Below are positions 17,173 to 25,649 of a DNA stretch of 37,169 nt, piece by piece (within the stretch, counting starts at the first letter, position 1; each line of letters opens with the position of its first letter). The DNA comes from Rhodanobacteraceae bacterium. GTDB lineage: Bacteria > Pseudomonadota > Gammaproteobacteria > Xanthomonadales > Rhodanobacteraceae. The stretch covers positions 1 to 37,169 of the forward strand of contig JAICJG010000016.1 of the NCBI GenBank assembly GCA_025928585.1, written 5' to 3'. The notes beneath the pieces are model-generated. The model worked only from the letters and a program-made list of their open reading frames with translations. It did no database searches and was not told the DNA's origin. The position numbers and the translations under genes are program-made.

Positions 17173-17480
17173 ATGGCACGTTCCAGGAGGCGCTTCGGAT
17201 CGATGCGGCGCATCCGGCGCTGGCTGGTCATTTTCCCGGGCGGCCGGTAGTGCCGGGCGTGGTGCTGCTCGAACGGGTGGCGGCTGCCTGCAAGGCATGG
17301 CGGGGCGAATGCATCGGCGGGCTGGATGCCAAGTTCCTGCAGCCGCTGCTGCCCGGCCAGGAGGCCGTGATCGAATTGTGCGAAGAGGCTTCGGGGATTC
17401 GTTTCAGCGTGACGCGCGCGGATGGCGTGACGCTGGCGCGGGGGAAGCTGGCGCCGGCAGCGCGGGTTTCGCCGGCTTGA
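17169..17480 (+). CDS. FabZ-like 3-hydroxyacyl-ACP dehydratase (ApeI-like)
   Basis: 103 residues. The hot-dog motif AHPALAGHFPGRPVVPGVVLLERVA is the FabZ/FabA signature with the catalytic histidine in GHFPG, followed by DAKFLQPLLPGQEAVIELCEE. It would dehydrate the 3-hydroxyacyl-ACP intermediate to a trans-enoyl thioester in each round of polyene elongation. It is short for FabZ (about 140-150), but this length fits ApeI-type proteins. The ATG overlaps the stop of the membrane-protein gene (ATGA), and the next gene starts 49 bp later. Confidence 0.82.
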   Translation: MNGTFQEALRIDAAHPALAGHFPGRPVVPGVVLLERVAAACKAWRGECIGGLDAKFLQPLLPGQEAVIELCEEASGIRFSVTRADGVTLARGKLAPAARVSPA

Positions 17481-17529
17481 ATCATAACCGGCGGGCCCGC
17501 GACGCACGGCCCGGCAACGAGGGGGAAGC

Positions 17530-18546
17530 ATGAGCGAGGCGGAAGCGGCGATGGCCGGCGAGGACAACGAAACTTCCAGTGCGGGGCGCGCAGACGCGCA
17601 CTGGCTGGACCGGCCGGAAGCCGGCGGCTGGTTCGCGATCTGGTTGATCCGGTTCGTCGGCCTGCATTTCGGACGCGGCTTCGCGCGCCTGTTCCTGTAT
17701 CCGATCACGCTGTACTTCTATTTCCGGCGCGGGCCCGAGCGGCGCGCGGCGCGCGATTACTTCCGGCGTCTCGACGGCCGGCGCGTCAGCGGATGGCGGG
17801 TGATGCGCCTGATCCATGCATTCGCCTCGACCATCCTCGACCGGGTGTTCCTTCTGGCGCGCGGAATCGACGGTTTCCGGGTCACCACGCGCGGCGTCGA
17901 GGAACTGCACCGCCACCTCGACCGCGGACACGGCGTGCTGCTGCTCGGCGCGCACGTAGGCAGCTTCGAGGTGCTGCGGGTCCTGGCCACGCGCAGGCCG
18001 GATTGCAAGCTGAAGCTGGTGATGGACAAGAGCAAGACCCCGGCGCTCACCCAGTTGCTGGAAGCGCTGGCGCCGGAGTTGTCGGACAGCATCATCGACA
18101 CCGCGCGGGGCGGCATGGACATCGTGCTGGCGCTCTCGGAAGCGGTCCGCGAAGGCGCGATGGTCACGCTGCTCGGCGACCGCGGCCGGCCCCACGAGCT
18201 GATGCGCGAAGCGCCGTTTCTCGGCGCGGACGCGCCGTTCCCCGCCGCGCCTTGGCTGATCGCTTCGTTGCTGAAGGTGCCGGTGGTGCTTTGCCTCGGC
18301 CTGTACCGCGGCGGCGACCGCTACGACCTGGTGTTCGAAACGCTGAGCGAACGACCGGAGTTGCCGCGCACCGATCGCATGCGCGTGCTCGATGCCCATA
18401 TCCGCCATTACGCTGCACGCCTCGAGCACCACCTGCGCGCCGCGCCTTACAACTGGTTCAATTTCTATGACTTCTGGCAACCACAATCGGCAACCGATGC
18501 GCAACCGGCGGTGGCGGGAGACCTGCGGCATGCGCGGGTTTCGTGA
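17530..18546 (+). CDS. LpxL/HtrB-like lysophospholipid acyltransferase
   Basis: 338 residues. An N-terminal hydrophobic segment (FAIWLIRFVGLHFGRGFARLFLYPITLYFYF) is followed by the acyltransferase core GVLLLGAHVGSFEVLRVLATR, with a HX4E catalytic dyad (His142, Glu147), and GDRGRPHELMREAPFLGADAPFPAAPWLIASLLKVPVVLC. In APE clusters a homologous domain, often fused to a family 2 glycosyltransferase, attaches the polyene chain to a lipid or sugar carrier. Here the two are separate: the glycosyltransferase is at 24831. It ends 17 bases into the next gene. Confidence 0.85.
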   Translation: MSEAEAAMAGEDNETSSAGRADAHWLDRPEAGGWFAIWLIRFVGLHFGRGFARLFLYPITLYFYFRRGPERRAARDYFRRLDGRRVSGWRVMRLIHAFASTILDRVFLLARGIDGFRVTTRGVEELHRHLDRGHGVLLLGAHVGSFEVLRVLATRRPDCKLKLVMDKSKTPALTQLLEALAPELSDSIIDTARGGMDIVLALSEAVREGAMVTLLGDRGRPHELMREAPFLGADAPFPAAPWLIASLLKVPVVLCLGLYRGGDRYDLVFETLSERPELPRTDRMRVLDAHIRHYAARLEHHLRAAPYNWFNFYDFWQPQSATDAQPAVAGDLRHARVS

Positions 18547-19177
18547 CGCGCTGCCGCTTGCCGCATGCCTTGCGCTGATCGCGGGGGCGGTATCGGCGAA
18601 GGCGCCCGGCCTCGCCGAATCGCTGCTGGCCGGGATCGCGAAAACCCCGCCGGTGTCGACGCCATTCGTGCAGGTGAGCTATCGCGGCGTACTGGATCGT
18701 CCGCTGGTGGTGTCGGGAACCCTGCGCTGGCTGGGCGGCGACCGCCTCGTGCGTGAGATCACCAAGCCGTTTCGCGAGACCGCGAGAATCGGCGGCGGCG
18801 AACTTTCCGTGCAGCGCGGCGGTGGCGAAGTCCACCGGATGCCGCTGGCGCGGGCGCCGCAGACGGGCGCGATGCTGGCCGGGTTTCGCGCGCTGCTGGG
18901 TGGCGACGTGTCGGCGCTCGGGAATGATTTCACGCTCGCCGCCGAAGGCGGCAAGGCGCATTGGGTGGTGAAGCTCACGCCGCGCACGGCGCCGCTCGAC
19001 CGGCAGCTCGATTCGATCGTGATCGACGGCCGCGGTAACGAACCACGCTGCCTGACGGTGACGGACGACAACGGCGACATCAGCATCACGCTGGTGGGGC
19101 GGATGGCCCAGCAGGGCCTGCGCAGCCCGGCCCCGCTGGAGTCGGCGCTCGCCGCGCGGTGCAGAAACGAACGATGA
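18530..19177 (+). CDS. LolA-like outer-membrane lipid/lipoprotein carrier
   Basis: 215 residues from ATG 18530, preceded by GGGAG. A signal peptide (MRGFRDALPLAACLALIAGAVSA) directs it to the periplasm. The body carries the LolA-like pattern: FVQVSYRGVLDRPLVVSGTLRWLGGDRLVREITKPFRETARI and the C-terminal LDSIVIDGRGNEPRCLTVTDDNGDISITLVG. In APE clusters, ApeL-type LolA homologues pair with an MMPL exporter to carry the aryl polyene lipid to the outer membrane. It overlaps the acyltransferase gene by 17 bases and the exporter gene by four bases. Confidence 0.78.
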   Translation: MRGFRDALPLAACLALIAGAVSAKAPGLAESLLAGIAKTPPVSTPFVQVSYRGVLDRPLVVSGTLRWLGGDRLVREITKPFRETARIGGGELSVQRGGGEVHRMPLARAPQTGAMLAGFRALLGGDVSALGNDFTLAAEGGKAHWVVKLTPRTAPLDRQLDSIVIDGRGNEPRCLTVTDDNGDISITLVGRMAQQGLRSPAPLESALAARCRNER

Positions 19178-21513
19178 GGGCCGGCGCGCGGGTCGTCCTC
19201 TATTTCATTTGGCTGGCACTGATCGTCGGGATCGGCTTCGGGGTGGCGCGGCACCTCGAAATCACGTCCGACCTGCGTGATTTCGTGCCGCCGGGGCGCA
19301 CCGCCGACCAGAAACTGCTGCTGGACGAGATCGGCAACGGGCCAGGCTCGCGCCTGTTGCTGCTGGCGGTTTCCGGCGCGCCCGCGGCGCGGCTCGCGGA
19401 ACTCTCGCGTGGCCTCGAACAGGCGCTCGCACGCGACCCTCGTTTCCAACGCGTCGCCAATGGCAGCGCCGATCTCGCGGCGGCGGCATCCGACCTGCTG
19501 CCGTACCGGTACCTGTTGTCGCCGACGCTGGATTCGCACCGACTGGACGCCGCCTACCTGCACCAGCAGTTGCAGCAGCGGGTCGAGGATTTGAGTTCGC
19601 CCGCGGCATCGATGCTGGAACCCTGGCTGCGACGCGACCCGACGCTCGAAACGCTGAAGCTCGCGCAGGGCTGGGCGCCGGCGCGCCAGCCGAAACGGGT
19701 CGACGGCGTGTGGTTCTCCGATCGTGGTGAAGCGCTGCTGGTCACAGAAACCAAAGCCGCGGGTTTTGACCCGGGCGCGCAGGCCGCGGCGATTGCTTCG
19801 CTGCAAGGACATTTCGCTGCCCTGCCCGGTGCCGCCGACGCGAAGCTGACCATCAGCGGGCCGGGCTGGTTCGGCGTCCAGGCCAGCCGCCACACCCGCG
19901 CCGAGGCTGACCTCTTCGGTGTGATCACGACGCTCGGTTTCGTGATCATGCTGCTCCTGGCGTACCGCAGCGCGGTGCCGCTGCTGGTCACCGCGCTGCC
20001 GCTGCTGTCGGGCGCGGTGGTCGGTTTCGCGCTGCTGGCGCTGATCTTCGGGCACGCGCACGGCATCACCGTCGCCTTCGGTTTCACGCTGCTGGGCGTT
20101 GCGCAGGAATATCCCTTGCGTGTCTTCAGCCACCGTCGGATCGGCGTATCGACGTTGGCGTGCGTGCGCGAACTGTGGCCGCTCCTGGCGACCGCGATCG
20201 TGTCCGTCGCGATCGCCTACCTCGCATTTTTCGCATCCGGGGTCGCGGGGCTGCAGCAACTGGCGGTATTCACGATCGGAGGACTGGTGACAGCTGGTGC
20301 GTGTACGCGCTGGCTGTTGCCGCGGATCGTGCCGCCCGCGCGACGCGACATGGCGGCGACGCCGGGACTTGCCCGCGCCTGGCAATTCCTCGCGCACCTG
20401 CCGCGCCCGCGCTGGCTGCCGTGGCTGGTCGCCGCGGCGGGCATCGCGGTGATCGCATGGGCGCCGGGCCGTTTCTGGCAGAACGATCTGTCCGCCCTGA
20501 CCCCGGTCCCGAGGGCGGAACTGCAGCGCGACGCGCGTCTCCGCGCTGCGCTCGGTGCCCCCGACGTCCGCTATCTGCTGGTGCTGCGCGCGCCCAGCGC
20601 CGAGGGCGTGCTGGCGCTTTCCGAGCGCGTCGCGCCCGCGCTCGACGGGCTGGTGGGCCAGCACGCCCTGGAGGGCTTCGAGCTGCCGTCGCGTTATCTG
20701 CCGAGTATCGCCACCCAGCGCGCGCGGCAGGCGAAGCTGCCGGACCGCTCGAAGCTGGAAGCGGCGTTGCAGCAGGCGATGCAGGGGCTGCCGTTCCGCG
20801 CCGGCGTGTTCGCGCCGTTCGTCAACGAGGTTGAAACCGCGCGCGGCTTGCCACCGCTGACCCCTGCGCGTTTCGAGCGATCGCCATTGGGCGCCCGGCT
20901 GGAAGCGATGCTGGTGCAACAGGGCGAAGGCTGGGTCGGACTCGGAACGCTGACCGGCGTCGCCGATCCGGCCGCGTTCTCGGCGCTCGCCGGGGAGACG
21001 CACGGCCAGGCGCACCTCCTCGACCTCAAGGCCGCCACCGAATCACTGATCGTTGCCTATCGCCACCGCATCCTGGTCGCGCTCGGCATTGCCGCGGTGT
21101 TGTTGTGCGCCGCGGTGACGCTCGCGTTGCGGAGTCCCCGCCGCGCGCTGCACGTGCTCGGACCGATGACACTGGCGACCTTGCTGGTCCTCGCGGTGCT
21201 GCGCGCGGCCGGCATTCCGCTGTCGCTGTTCCACCTGGTTTCGCTGACGCTGGCGGCGGGGCTCGGCTTGCACTATGCGCTGTTCTTCGAGCGCCGCACC
21301 GACGACGCCCACGAGGACCTGCGCACCTTGCACGCGACGCTCGTGTGCGTCGCATCCGCGCTGCTGGTGTTCGGCGTGCTGGCGCTTTCCAGCGTGCCGG
21401 TGCTGCGCGCGATCGGGCTGACCGTGGCGCTGGGTGTCGCGTTTCATTTCATGCTGTCGGTGCTGATGGCGCCCGCCGGTCACCTGCGCCGGGGGGAGAG
21501 GGGGTCAGAGTGA
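19174..21513 (+). CDS. MMPL/RND-family lipid exporter of the polyene cluster
   Basis: 779 residues from the ATG overlapping the previous stop. It has the RND-like double arrangement: an N-terminal helix (VVLYFIWLALIVGIGFGVARHL), a periplasmic loop beginning SDLRDFVPPG, a block of membrane helices (FGVITTLGFVIMLLLAYRSAVPLLVTALPLLSGAVVGFALLALIFG), a second helix at WLPWLVAAAGIAVIAWAPGRFWQNDLSALTPVP, a second loop, and a C-terminal bundle (AAVLLCAAVTLALRSPRRALHVLGPMTLATLLVLAVLR). It resembles ApeM-like exporters. Its final residues (GERGSE and the stop codon) are encoded by a family A repeat unit, so the original C-terminus may have been replaced. Confidence 0.87.
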   Translation: MRAGARVVLYFIWLALIVGIGFGVARHLEITSDLRDFVPPGRTADQKLLLDEIGNGPGSRLLLLAVSGAPAARLAELSRGLEQALARDPRFQRVANGSADLAAAASDLLPYRYLLSPTLDSHRLDAAYLHQQLQQRVEDLSSPAASMLEPWLRRDPTLETLKLAQGWAPARQPKRVDGVWFSDRGEALLVTETKAAGFDPGAQAAAIASLQGHFAALPGAADAKLTISGPGWFGVQASRHTRAEADLFGVITTLGFVIMLLLAYRSAVPLLVTALPLLSGAVVGFALLALIFGHAHGITVAFGFTLLGVAQEYPLRVFSHRRIGVSTLACVRELWPLLATAIVSVAIAYLAFFASGVAGLQQLAVFTIGGLVTAGACTRWLLPRIVPPARRDMAATPGLARAWQFLAHLPRPRWLPWLVAAAGIAVIAWAPGRFWQNDLSALTPVPRAELQRDARLRAALGAPDVRYLLVLRAPSAEGVLALSERVAPALDGLVGQHALEGFELPSRYLPSIATQRARQAKLPDRSKLEAALQQAMQGLPFRAGVFAPFVNEVETARGLPPLTPARFERSPLGARLEAMLVQQGEGWVGLGTLTGVADPAAFSALAGETHGQAHLLDLKAATESLIVAYRHRILVALGIAAVLLCAAVTLALRSPRRALHVLGPMTLATLLVLAVLRAAGIPLSLFHLVSLTLAAGLGLHYALFFERRTDDAHEDLRTLHATLVCVASALLVFGVLALSSVPVLRAIGLTVALGVAFHFMLSVLMAPAGHLRRGERGSE

Positions 21514-21573
21514 CTTTTCGTTTGGCTACAGGTATCCGTGAGGCGCTGACGTGCGAAAAGGCACTCTGACCCC
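21501..21573. repeat. Family A inverted doublet between exporter and dehydratase genes
   Basis: Unit GGGGTCAGAGTGACTTTTCG at 21501-21520 and its near-perfect inverse cgaaaaggcactctgacccc at 21554-21573 are separated by 33 bp. This is the same doublet architecture and nearly the same spacer length as at 5758-5830. The left unit encodes the exporter C-terminus and its TGA; the right unit encodes residues 2-7 of the next protein, whose GTG start and GAGG Shine-Dalgarno lie in the spacer. Confidence 0.88.
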
Positions 21574-21985
21574 GCTTTCCGACTTGATCCCGCACGCGGG
21601 CGCGATGTGCCTGCTGGACGAGGTGCTCGAGTGGGATGCGGCCCGCCTGCACGCGCGCAGTGCATCGCACCAGCGCGCGGACAATCCGTTGCGTGGAGGA
21701 GGGATGCTGCACGCGGTGAACCTGTGTGAGTACGCCGCACAGGCCATGGCGGTACATGGCGCGCTGCGCGCCCGCGCCGAGGGCGGCCGGGCGCGGCCCG
21801 GCTATCTCGTTGCGCTGCGGGAAGTGCGGCTGCGGGTGGAACGGATCGACGAGCTCCCGGGCCGCCTGCACGTGCACGTCGAAAGCTTGCTCGCCACCGC
21901 CGAAAGCCTGCAATATGGTTTCCGGGTGGAGCATCGCGGAGCGCTGCTCGCCAGTGGGCGTGCGGCGGTGATGCTGCGCGATTGA
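21551..21985 (+). CDS. Hot-dog dehydratase of aryl polyene type (ApeP-like)
   Basis: 144 residues from GTG 21551 (GAGG 7 bases upstream). The protein is a hot-dog fold: LIPHAGAMCLLDEVLEWDAARLHARSASH, HAVNLCEYAAQAMAVHGALRARAEG, and a C-terminal beta-strand region. This is the pattern of the second APE dehydratase (annotated as 3-hydroxylacyl-ACP dehydratase), which works beside the FabZ-like one. Its first eight residues (MRKGTLTP) are the translation of a family A repeat, and recognisable family sequence begins with LSDLIPHAG. The native start may have been overwritten by the repeat. Confidence 0.8.
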   Translation: MRKGTLTPLSDLIPHAGAMCLLDEVLEWDAARLHARSASHQRADNPLRGGGMLHAVNLCEYAAQAMAVHGALRARAEGGRARPGYLVALREVRLRVERIDELPGRLHVHVESLLATAESLQYGFRVEHRGALLASGRAAVMLRD

Positions 21986-22377
21986 CCGGTGTCAGGAATG
22001 CACATGACCCGTTATTGCCGCGAAAGAAAACGTTCCGCTGGCTACCTCGATCGGGCGACTTTTGTTTCGGCAAAAGCAGCCAAAACCATGGTGTTGCGCA
22101 TGCCGGTTTCGGTAACGTCGTGTTGCCGAACCTCCTTGCGCTTCTCGCCGATCGCGCCGCCGCGAACTCGCACGTCCCCGGGCCCGGACATGCGCGTCTT
22201 GCTCGCGCGCTCGGCCGTGATGCAACTCGCCACATTCCTGCGGCTCGCCCGTCGGGCCGCCTTCGACGTTCGCATCGGCAGTCCTGCCGCTCCAACCGGC
22301 GTCCTGCAACGGCGCGGGATATGGCTCAACGGCGGCCATCCAGCCCGCGTCGGGAGCACATTGATCGGGAGGTGCAA
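21986..22377. other. 392-bp non-coding insertion in the polyene operon
   Basis: No convincing gene on either strand; frames are long only because of GC content. It contains an imperfect hairpin gcgacttttg / caaaagcagc (22055-22080) around ttcg, and a Pro/Arg-coding GC-rich remainder. Hairpins with cttttg/caaaag arms recur between genes in this group of bacteria. A Shine-Dalgarno GGGAGG sits at the right end, before the ketoreductase ATG. Confidence 0.45.
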
Positions 22378-23103
22378 ATGAAGCCGAAGCGGGCGTTGGT
22401 GACCGGTGGCAGCGGCGACATCGGCGGCGCGATCTGCGCCGCGCTGGCGCGCGACGGGTGGGCGGTCATCGTGCATGCCAACGCGAACCCCGAGCGCGCC
22501 GATTCCGTCGCCTCCGCCATCCGCGACTCGGGCGGCAGCGCGATGGTCGCGGCATTCGACGTCGCCGACGCCGAGGCGGCCAGCGCGGCGCTCGACGGTT
22601 TGCTGGCAAACGGCGAAATCCATGCGCTGGTGCACAACGCGGGAATCCACGACGACGCGCCGCTGGCAGGGATGCGCGAGGATCAATGGCGGCGGGTGAT
22701 CGACGTGTCGCTCAACGGTTTCTTCCACGTGGCGCAGCCGCTGCTGCTGCCCATGGCGCGCGCACGCTTCGGGCGGATCGTGGCGATGTCGTCGGTGGCC
22801 GCCACCCTCGGCAACCGCGGGCAGGTCAATTACGCCGCGGCCAAATCGGCGTTGCACGGCGCCGCAAAGTCGCTGGCGCGCGAGATGGCTTCGCGCAACA
22901 TCACCGTGAACGTGGTGGCGCCCGGGGTCATCGAGGGGCGCATGACGCAAGCCTTGTTCACTGAGGAACAGGTCAGGGCGATGATTCCGGCCGCGCGCAC
23001 CGGCACCCCGGCGGAGGTCGCGGCAGTGGTGGCGTTCCTGTGTTCGGAGGCGGCGGGCTACGTGAACGGCCAGGTGATCGGGGTGAACGGGGGGATGGCG
23101 TGA
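22378..23103 (+). CDS. FabG-like 3-oxoacyl-ACP reductase (ApeQ-like)
   Basis: 241 residues; GGGAGG lies 7 bases before the ATG. A classical short-chain dehydrogenase: TGGSGDIGGAICAAL (NADP-binding TGxxxxIG), HNAGIHDDAPL (NAG), the Ser-Tyr-Lys active site in AMSSVAATLGNRGQVNYAAAKSALHG, and a C-terminal VNGQVIGVNGGMA typical of FabG. It would reduce the 3-oxoacyl thioester made by the ketosynthase. It is the last plus-strand pigment gene, separated from the dehydratase by 392 bp and convergent with the flavoprotein at 23247. Confidence 0.92.
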   Translation: MKPKRALVTGGSGDIGGAICAALARDGWAVIVHANANPERADSVASAIRDSGGSAMVAAFDVADAEAASAALDGLLANGEIHALVHNAGIHDDAPLAGMREDQWRRVIDVSLNGFFHVAQPLLLPMARARFGRIVAMSSVAATLGNRGQVNYAAAKSALHGAAKSLAREMASRNITVNVVAPGVIEGRMTQALFTEEQVRAMIPAARTGTPAEVAAVVAFLCSEAAGYVNGQVIGVNGGMA

Positions 23104-23173
23104 TGGGTGCGATCGTCCATGAACGCTGCGTCGCTCTGCGTTCGAGCCTCCCGCCGGACACCGGATCGCGGAC

Positions 23174-23216
23174 ACCAGAACGGCCATCAATGGCCTGACT
23201 TTCGACAACCTCGGCT
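23174..23216 (+). repeat. Dispersed repeat family C, copy 2
   Basis: 43 bp aligned to 3247-3289 with 33 of 43 identities. It includes the perfect palindrome-like GGCCATCAATGGCC (23182-23195), which lies between convergent genes and could act as a bidirectional 3' hairpin. Confidence 0.5.
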
Positions 23217-23246
23217 TCGAGCTGGCGGCACGAAGATCCGTTTCGC

Positions 23247-24827
23247 TCAGGCGGCGGCGCGGAACAGGGTCAGCGGCTCGCGCGCGGTGGCGGGAAGGTT
23301 GCGGACATCGAGCGCCGGCGCGCTGCGCCGCGCATCGGCCGCGAGGGTCGCCGCGAGCGCGTGCAAGAGGTCGATGTTGGCGCGCAGGCGCACCCGGACC
23401 ATCCGGTCATCCATTTGCTCGCCCAGGCGTGCATTCAATTGCGCGAACCAGGCGAGTTCCCTCTGGTCCATCCATTGCGGCACCGAGCTTGCGGGCGTCG
23501 CGCGGTGCCAGCCGCGGAAGAATTCCTGCATGCGCAGGTTGAGCGACTCGGTTGCCGAGAGCTCCGCCGACAAGTCGGCGAGCAGCGCAAAGTCATCCAG
23601 CCGTCCGCCGATCGCGAGCGGGCAGAGGATGCCCCAATAATAGGCATAGTCCCACAGCACCTTCGCGGTCATCACCCGCGGGTTGGCGAACAGCTCGTAC
23701 TGGCCGCGGTACAGGTCCAGCATGTTGCGGTAGAAGGAGAAGAACGTCTGCTCGCAACGACGCGCGGTCTGCGCGATCGACTCGCCGGCGAGGTCGCGCG
23801 CGATCAGTTTGGTGATGTAGGTATTGGCGATGGCGATGAAATCCGTTCCCGGTGAATAGAACGGGTCGAGGAACAAGCCGGCCTCGCCGGTCAACGCCCA
23901 GCGGTCCGCACTGAACATCCGCCGGCAGCCGTAGGAAACCTCGCGCAGGAACCGGAAGTCGAGCGGCGCGTCGTGCCGCGCATCCAGCCTTTCGGCCAGC
24001 GCGGGTTGGTGGACGCGCAGCCAGGCAAGCGCACGGTCGAAGGTGTCGAAGGAATCGACCGGATGCCGCCTGGTGTCGGCGACGATGCCCACCGAATGCG
24101 CGCCCGAGGCGAGCGGGATCAGCCACACCCAGTAACCGGCACCGCACAGGTGGTTGGTCGAGCGCCAGCGCTCCTGCGGCTGGCACAAGCCGCGCCAGGC
24201 GGCATTGTCCCACCAGTCGTCGAGCCCGAGGCGCGCATCGACCCGAAACCATGCCGCGCCGATGTGGTGGCCGTTGTCCTCGCCGAGCCCGAGCGTTCGG
24301 CGCAGGAGTCCGGCGCGGCCCGAGGCATCGATCAGCCAGCGTGCGCGGTGCTCGTGATCGCCGGTGCGGATCGTGTGCAGCGCACCGTTCTCGCCGGGTT
24401 CGATGGAACGCACCGTCACGCCCTGTTCGATCGCGATTCCCGCATCGCGCGCCTGCGCCGCGAGGAAGTTCTCGAAGCTGCCGCGTTCGAGTTGCCAGGA
24501 AGGGGTCGGGAGTACCCGGCTGATGCCGAGTTCCGGTACCTGGTCGAGCCGCGCGCAACCGTCGCTGAAGAAGAACCGGAAGCCGAACTTGCGCACCTGC
24601 GCGGAATCCAGGTGTTCGCGCAGCCCGAGCACGTTGGCAAGGTAGTGCGCGCCGATTTCAACCGTCGATTCGCCGACCTTGAAGGCGGCGGCGGGCGCGG
24701 GCCCCGTGCGGCGTTCCAGTACCCGGATCGAGAGTTGCGGACAATGCCCGCGCAGTTGGAGTGCGAGGGTTAGGCCGGCCAGTCCGCCGCCTACGATCAG
24801 GACATCGTTGTCCGCTGCGGCGTGCAT
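23247..24827 (-). CDS. FAD-dependent halogenase-like monooxygenase 2
   Basis: 526 residues. N-terminal FAD site VLIVGGGLAGLTLALQLRG, FKVGESTVEIGAHYLANVLGLREHL, and RKFGFRF with Lys80 at the halogenase lysine position. The WxWxIP signature is present as WVWLIP (about 233-238), with RWALTGEAGLFLDPFYSPGTDFIAIAN as the second FAD region. The extra length lies in a C-terminal helical domain (about 330-526, YRNMLDLYRGQYELFANPRV onward) not present in the other flavoprotein. Halogenation or hydroxylation of the pigment is inferred. It is the last gene of the minus operon; its ATG is three bases past the glycosyltransferase stop. Confidence 0.8.
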   Translation of the reverse strand: MHAAADNDVLIVGGGLAGLTLALQLRGHCPQLSIRVLERRTGPAPAAAFKVGESTVEIGAHYLANVLGLREHLDSAQVRKFGFRFFFSDGCARLDQVPELGISRVLPTPSWQLERGSFENFLAAQARDAGIAIEQGVTVRSIEPGENGALHTIRTGDHEHRARWLIDASGRAGLLRRTLGLGEDNGHHIGAAWFRVDARLGLDDWWDNAAWRGLCQPQERWRSTNHLCGAGYWVWLIPLASGAHSVGIVADTRRHPVDSFDTFDRALAWLRVHQPALAERLDARHDAPLDFRFLREVSYGCRRMFSADRWALTGEAGLFLDPFYSPGTDFIAIANTYITKLIARDLAGESIAQTARRCEQTFFSFYRNMLDLYRGQYELFANPRVMTAKVLWDYAYYWGILCPLAIGGRLDDFALLADLSAELSATESLNLRMQEFFRGWHRATPASSVPQWMDQRELAWFAQLNARLGEQMDDRMVRVRLRANIDLLHALAATLAADARRSAPALDVRNLPATAREPLTLFRAAA

Positions 24828-24830
24828 GTC

Positions 24831-25649
24831 TCAGCCGCGCGCCGGCGGCGGACTGCCGACCCGAGGGAGCGGAAGCGGCGGCCTGGCGTCGAGCCAGTGG
24901 TCCGGATCGAACACCAGCGGGGCTTCCGCGTGCGAGGCGCGGTAGCTGCGCAGCGCATGGCCGTAATGCACTATCCGGCGGATCGTGTACCAGGTGATCC
25001 GCACCACGTCGCGCACCGGCCGGAAGTGGCTCTTGCGCGCTTCGTGATCGTAACGGCAGGCGATCGGAATCGAGACGACCGGCATGTCGAGCTCGCGCGA
25101 CGCGACGATCAGGATCGCCGCCTCGAACACGAAATCCTGCGCTGGCAGGTCGACGAGTTCCACCATGGCGCGCGGATACCAGCGCTGGCCGCTCTGGGTG
25201 TCGGCGACTGGCCGGCCGCAACTCCAACTGATGCCCCAGTCGGCGAACGCATTGGCGCGGCGGCGCGCGTGCGGCTGGCGCTCCTTGCCGAGCATCCGCG
25301 CGCCGATCACCAGCGCGCCCGGGAACTGGCGGGCCGCGGCCAGCATGCGCGGGATGTCGGCCGGATCGTGCTGGCCGTCGCCGTCCATCGTGAGGACTCC
25401 GCTGGCGCCGAGTTCGAGCGCCTTGCGGAATCCAGCGCGCAGGGCATCGCCCTTGCCGTGCCGGGCGGAATGCCGGATCAGGGTCACCGGCAGCGCCGCG
25501 GCGATGTCCGCCGTGCGATCGGTGGAACCGTCGTCGATCACCACCACGTCCGGGCAGTGGGCCAGGACGCCGGCTAGCAGCTTGCCGATGGCCTGCTCCT
25601 CGTTGAGGCACGGGATGACCACGAAAGGTCGGGCGGTGGCGTCGCTCAA
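24831..25649 (-). CDS. Family 2 glycosyltransferase of the pigment operon
   Basis: 272 residues. GT-A motifs: FVVIPCLNEEQAIGKLLAGVLAHCPDVVVIDDGSTDRTADIAAAL and VLTMDGDGQHDPADIPRML (DxD-like), with a C-terminal RKSHFRPVRDVVRITWYTIRRIVHYG. APE and xanthomonadin clusters commonly have a glycosyltransferase, fused or adjacent to an acyltransferase, that helps build the carrier. Here it is separate from the acyltransferase at 17530. The ATG overlaps the stop of the ketosynthase partner (ATGA), indicating coupling. Confidence 0.87.
   Translation of the reverse strand: MSDATARPFVVIPCLNEEQAIGKLLAGVLAHCPDVVVIDDGSTDRTADIAAALPVTLIRHSARHGKGDALRAGFRKALELGASGVLTMDGDGQHDPADIPRMLAAARQFPGALVIGARMLGKERQPHARRRANAFADWGISWSCGRPVADTQSGQRWYPRAMVELVDLPAQDFVFEAAILIVASRELDMPVVSIPIACRYDHEARKSHFRPVRDVVRITWYTIRRIVHYGHALRSYRASHAEAPLVFDPDHWLDARPPLPLPRVGSPPPARG

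Noticed and set aside
16352-17179. Upstream extension of flavoprotein 1 to 715 codons
   Set aside because: The extension is low-complexity Pro/Ala/Arg sequence antisense to the membrane-protein gene, and AGGAGG sits directly before ATG 16351.
17481-17529. An overlooked acyl carrier protein gene within the pigment operons
   Set aside because: I looked in the gaps and alternative frames for the DSL-type phosphopantetheine motif; the gaps are too short and no such frame is present.
18679-21015. 778-codon minus-strand frame opposite the MMPL gene
   Set aside because: Mirror frame of a GC-rich gene; Arg/Gln-rich composition and no domain, while the plus strand has clear RND-like membrane helices.
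21986-22381. 130-codon frame in the operon gap
   Set aside because: No Shine-Dalgarno, unusual composition, and frames are open on both strands; treated as an inserted non-coding element.
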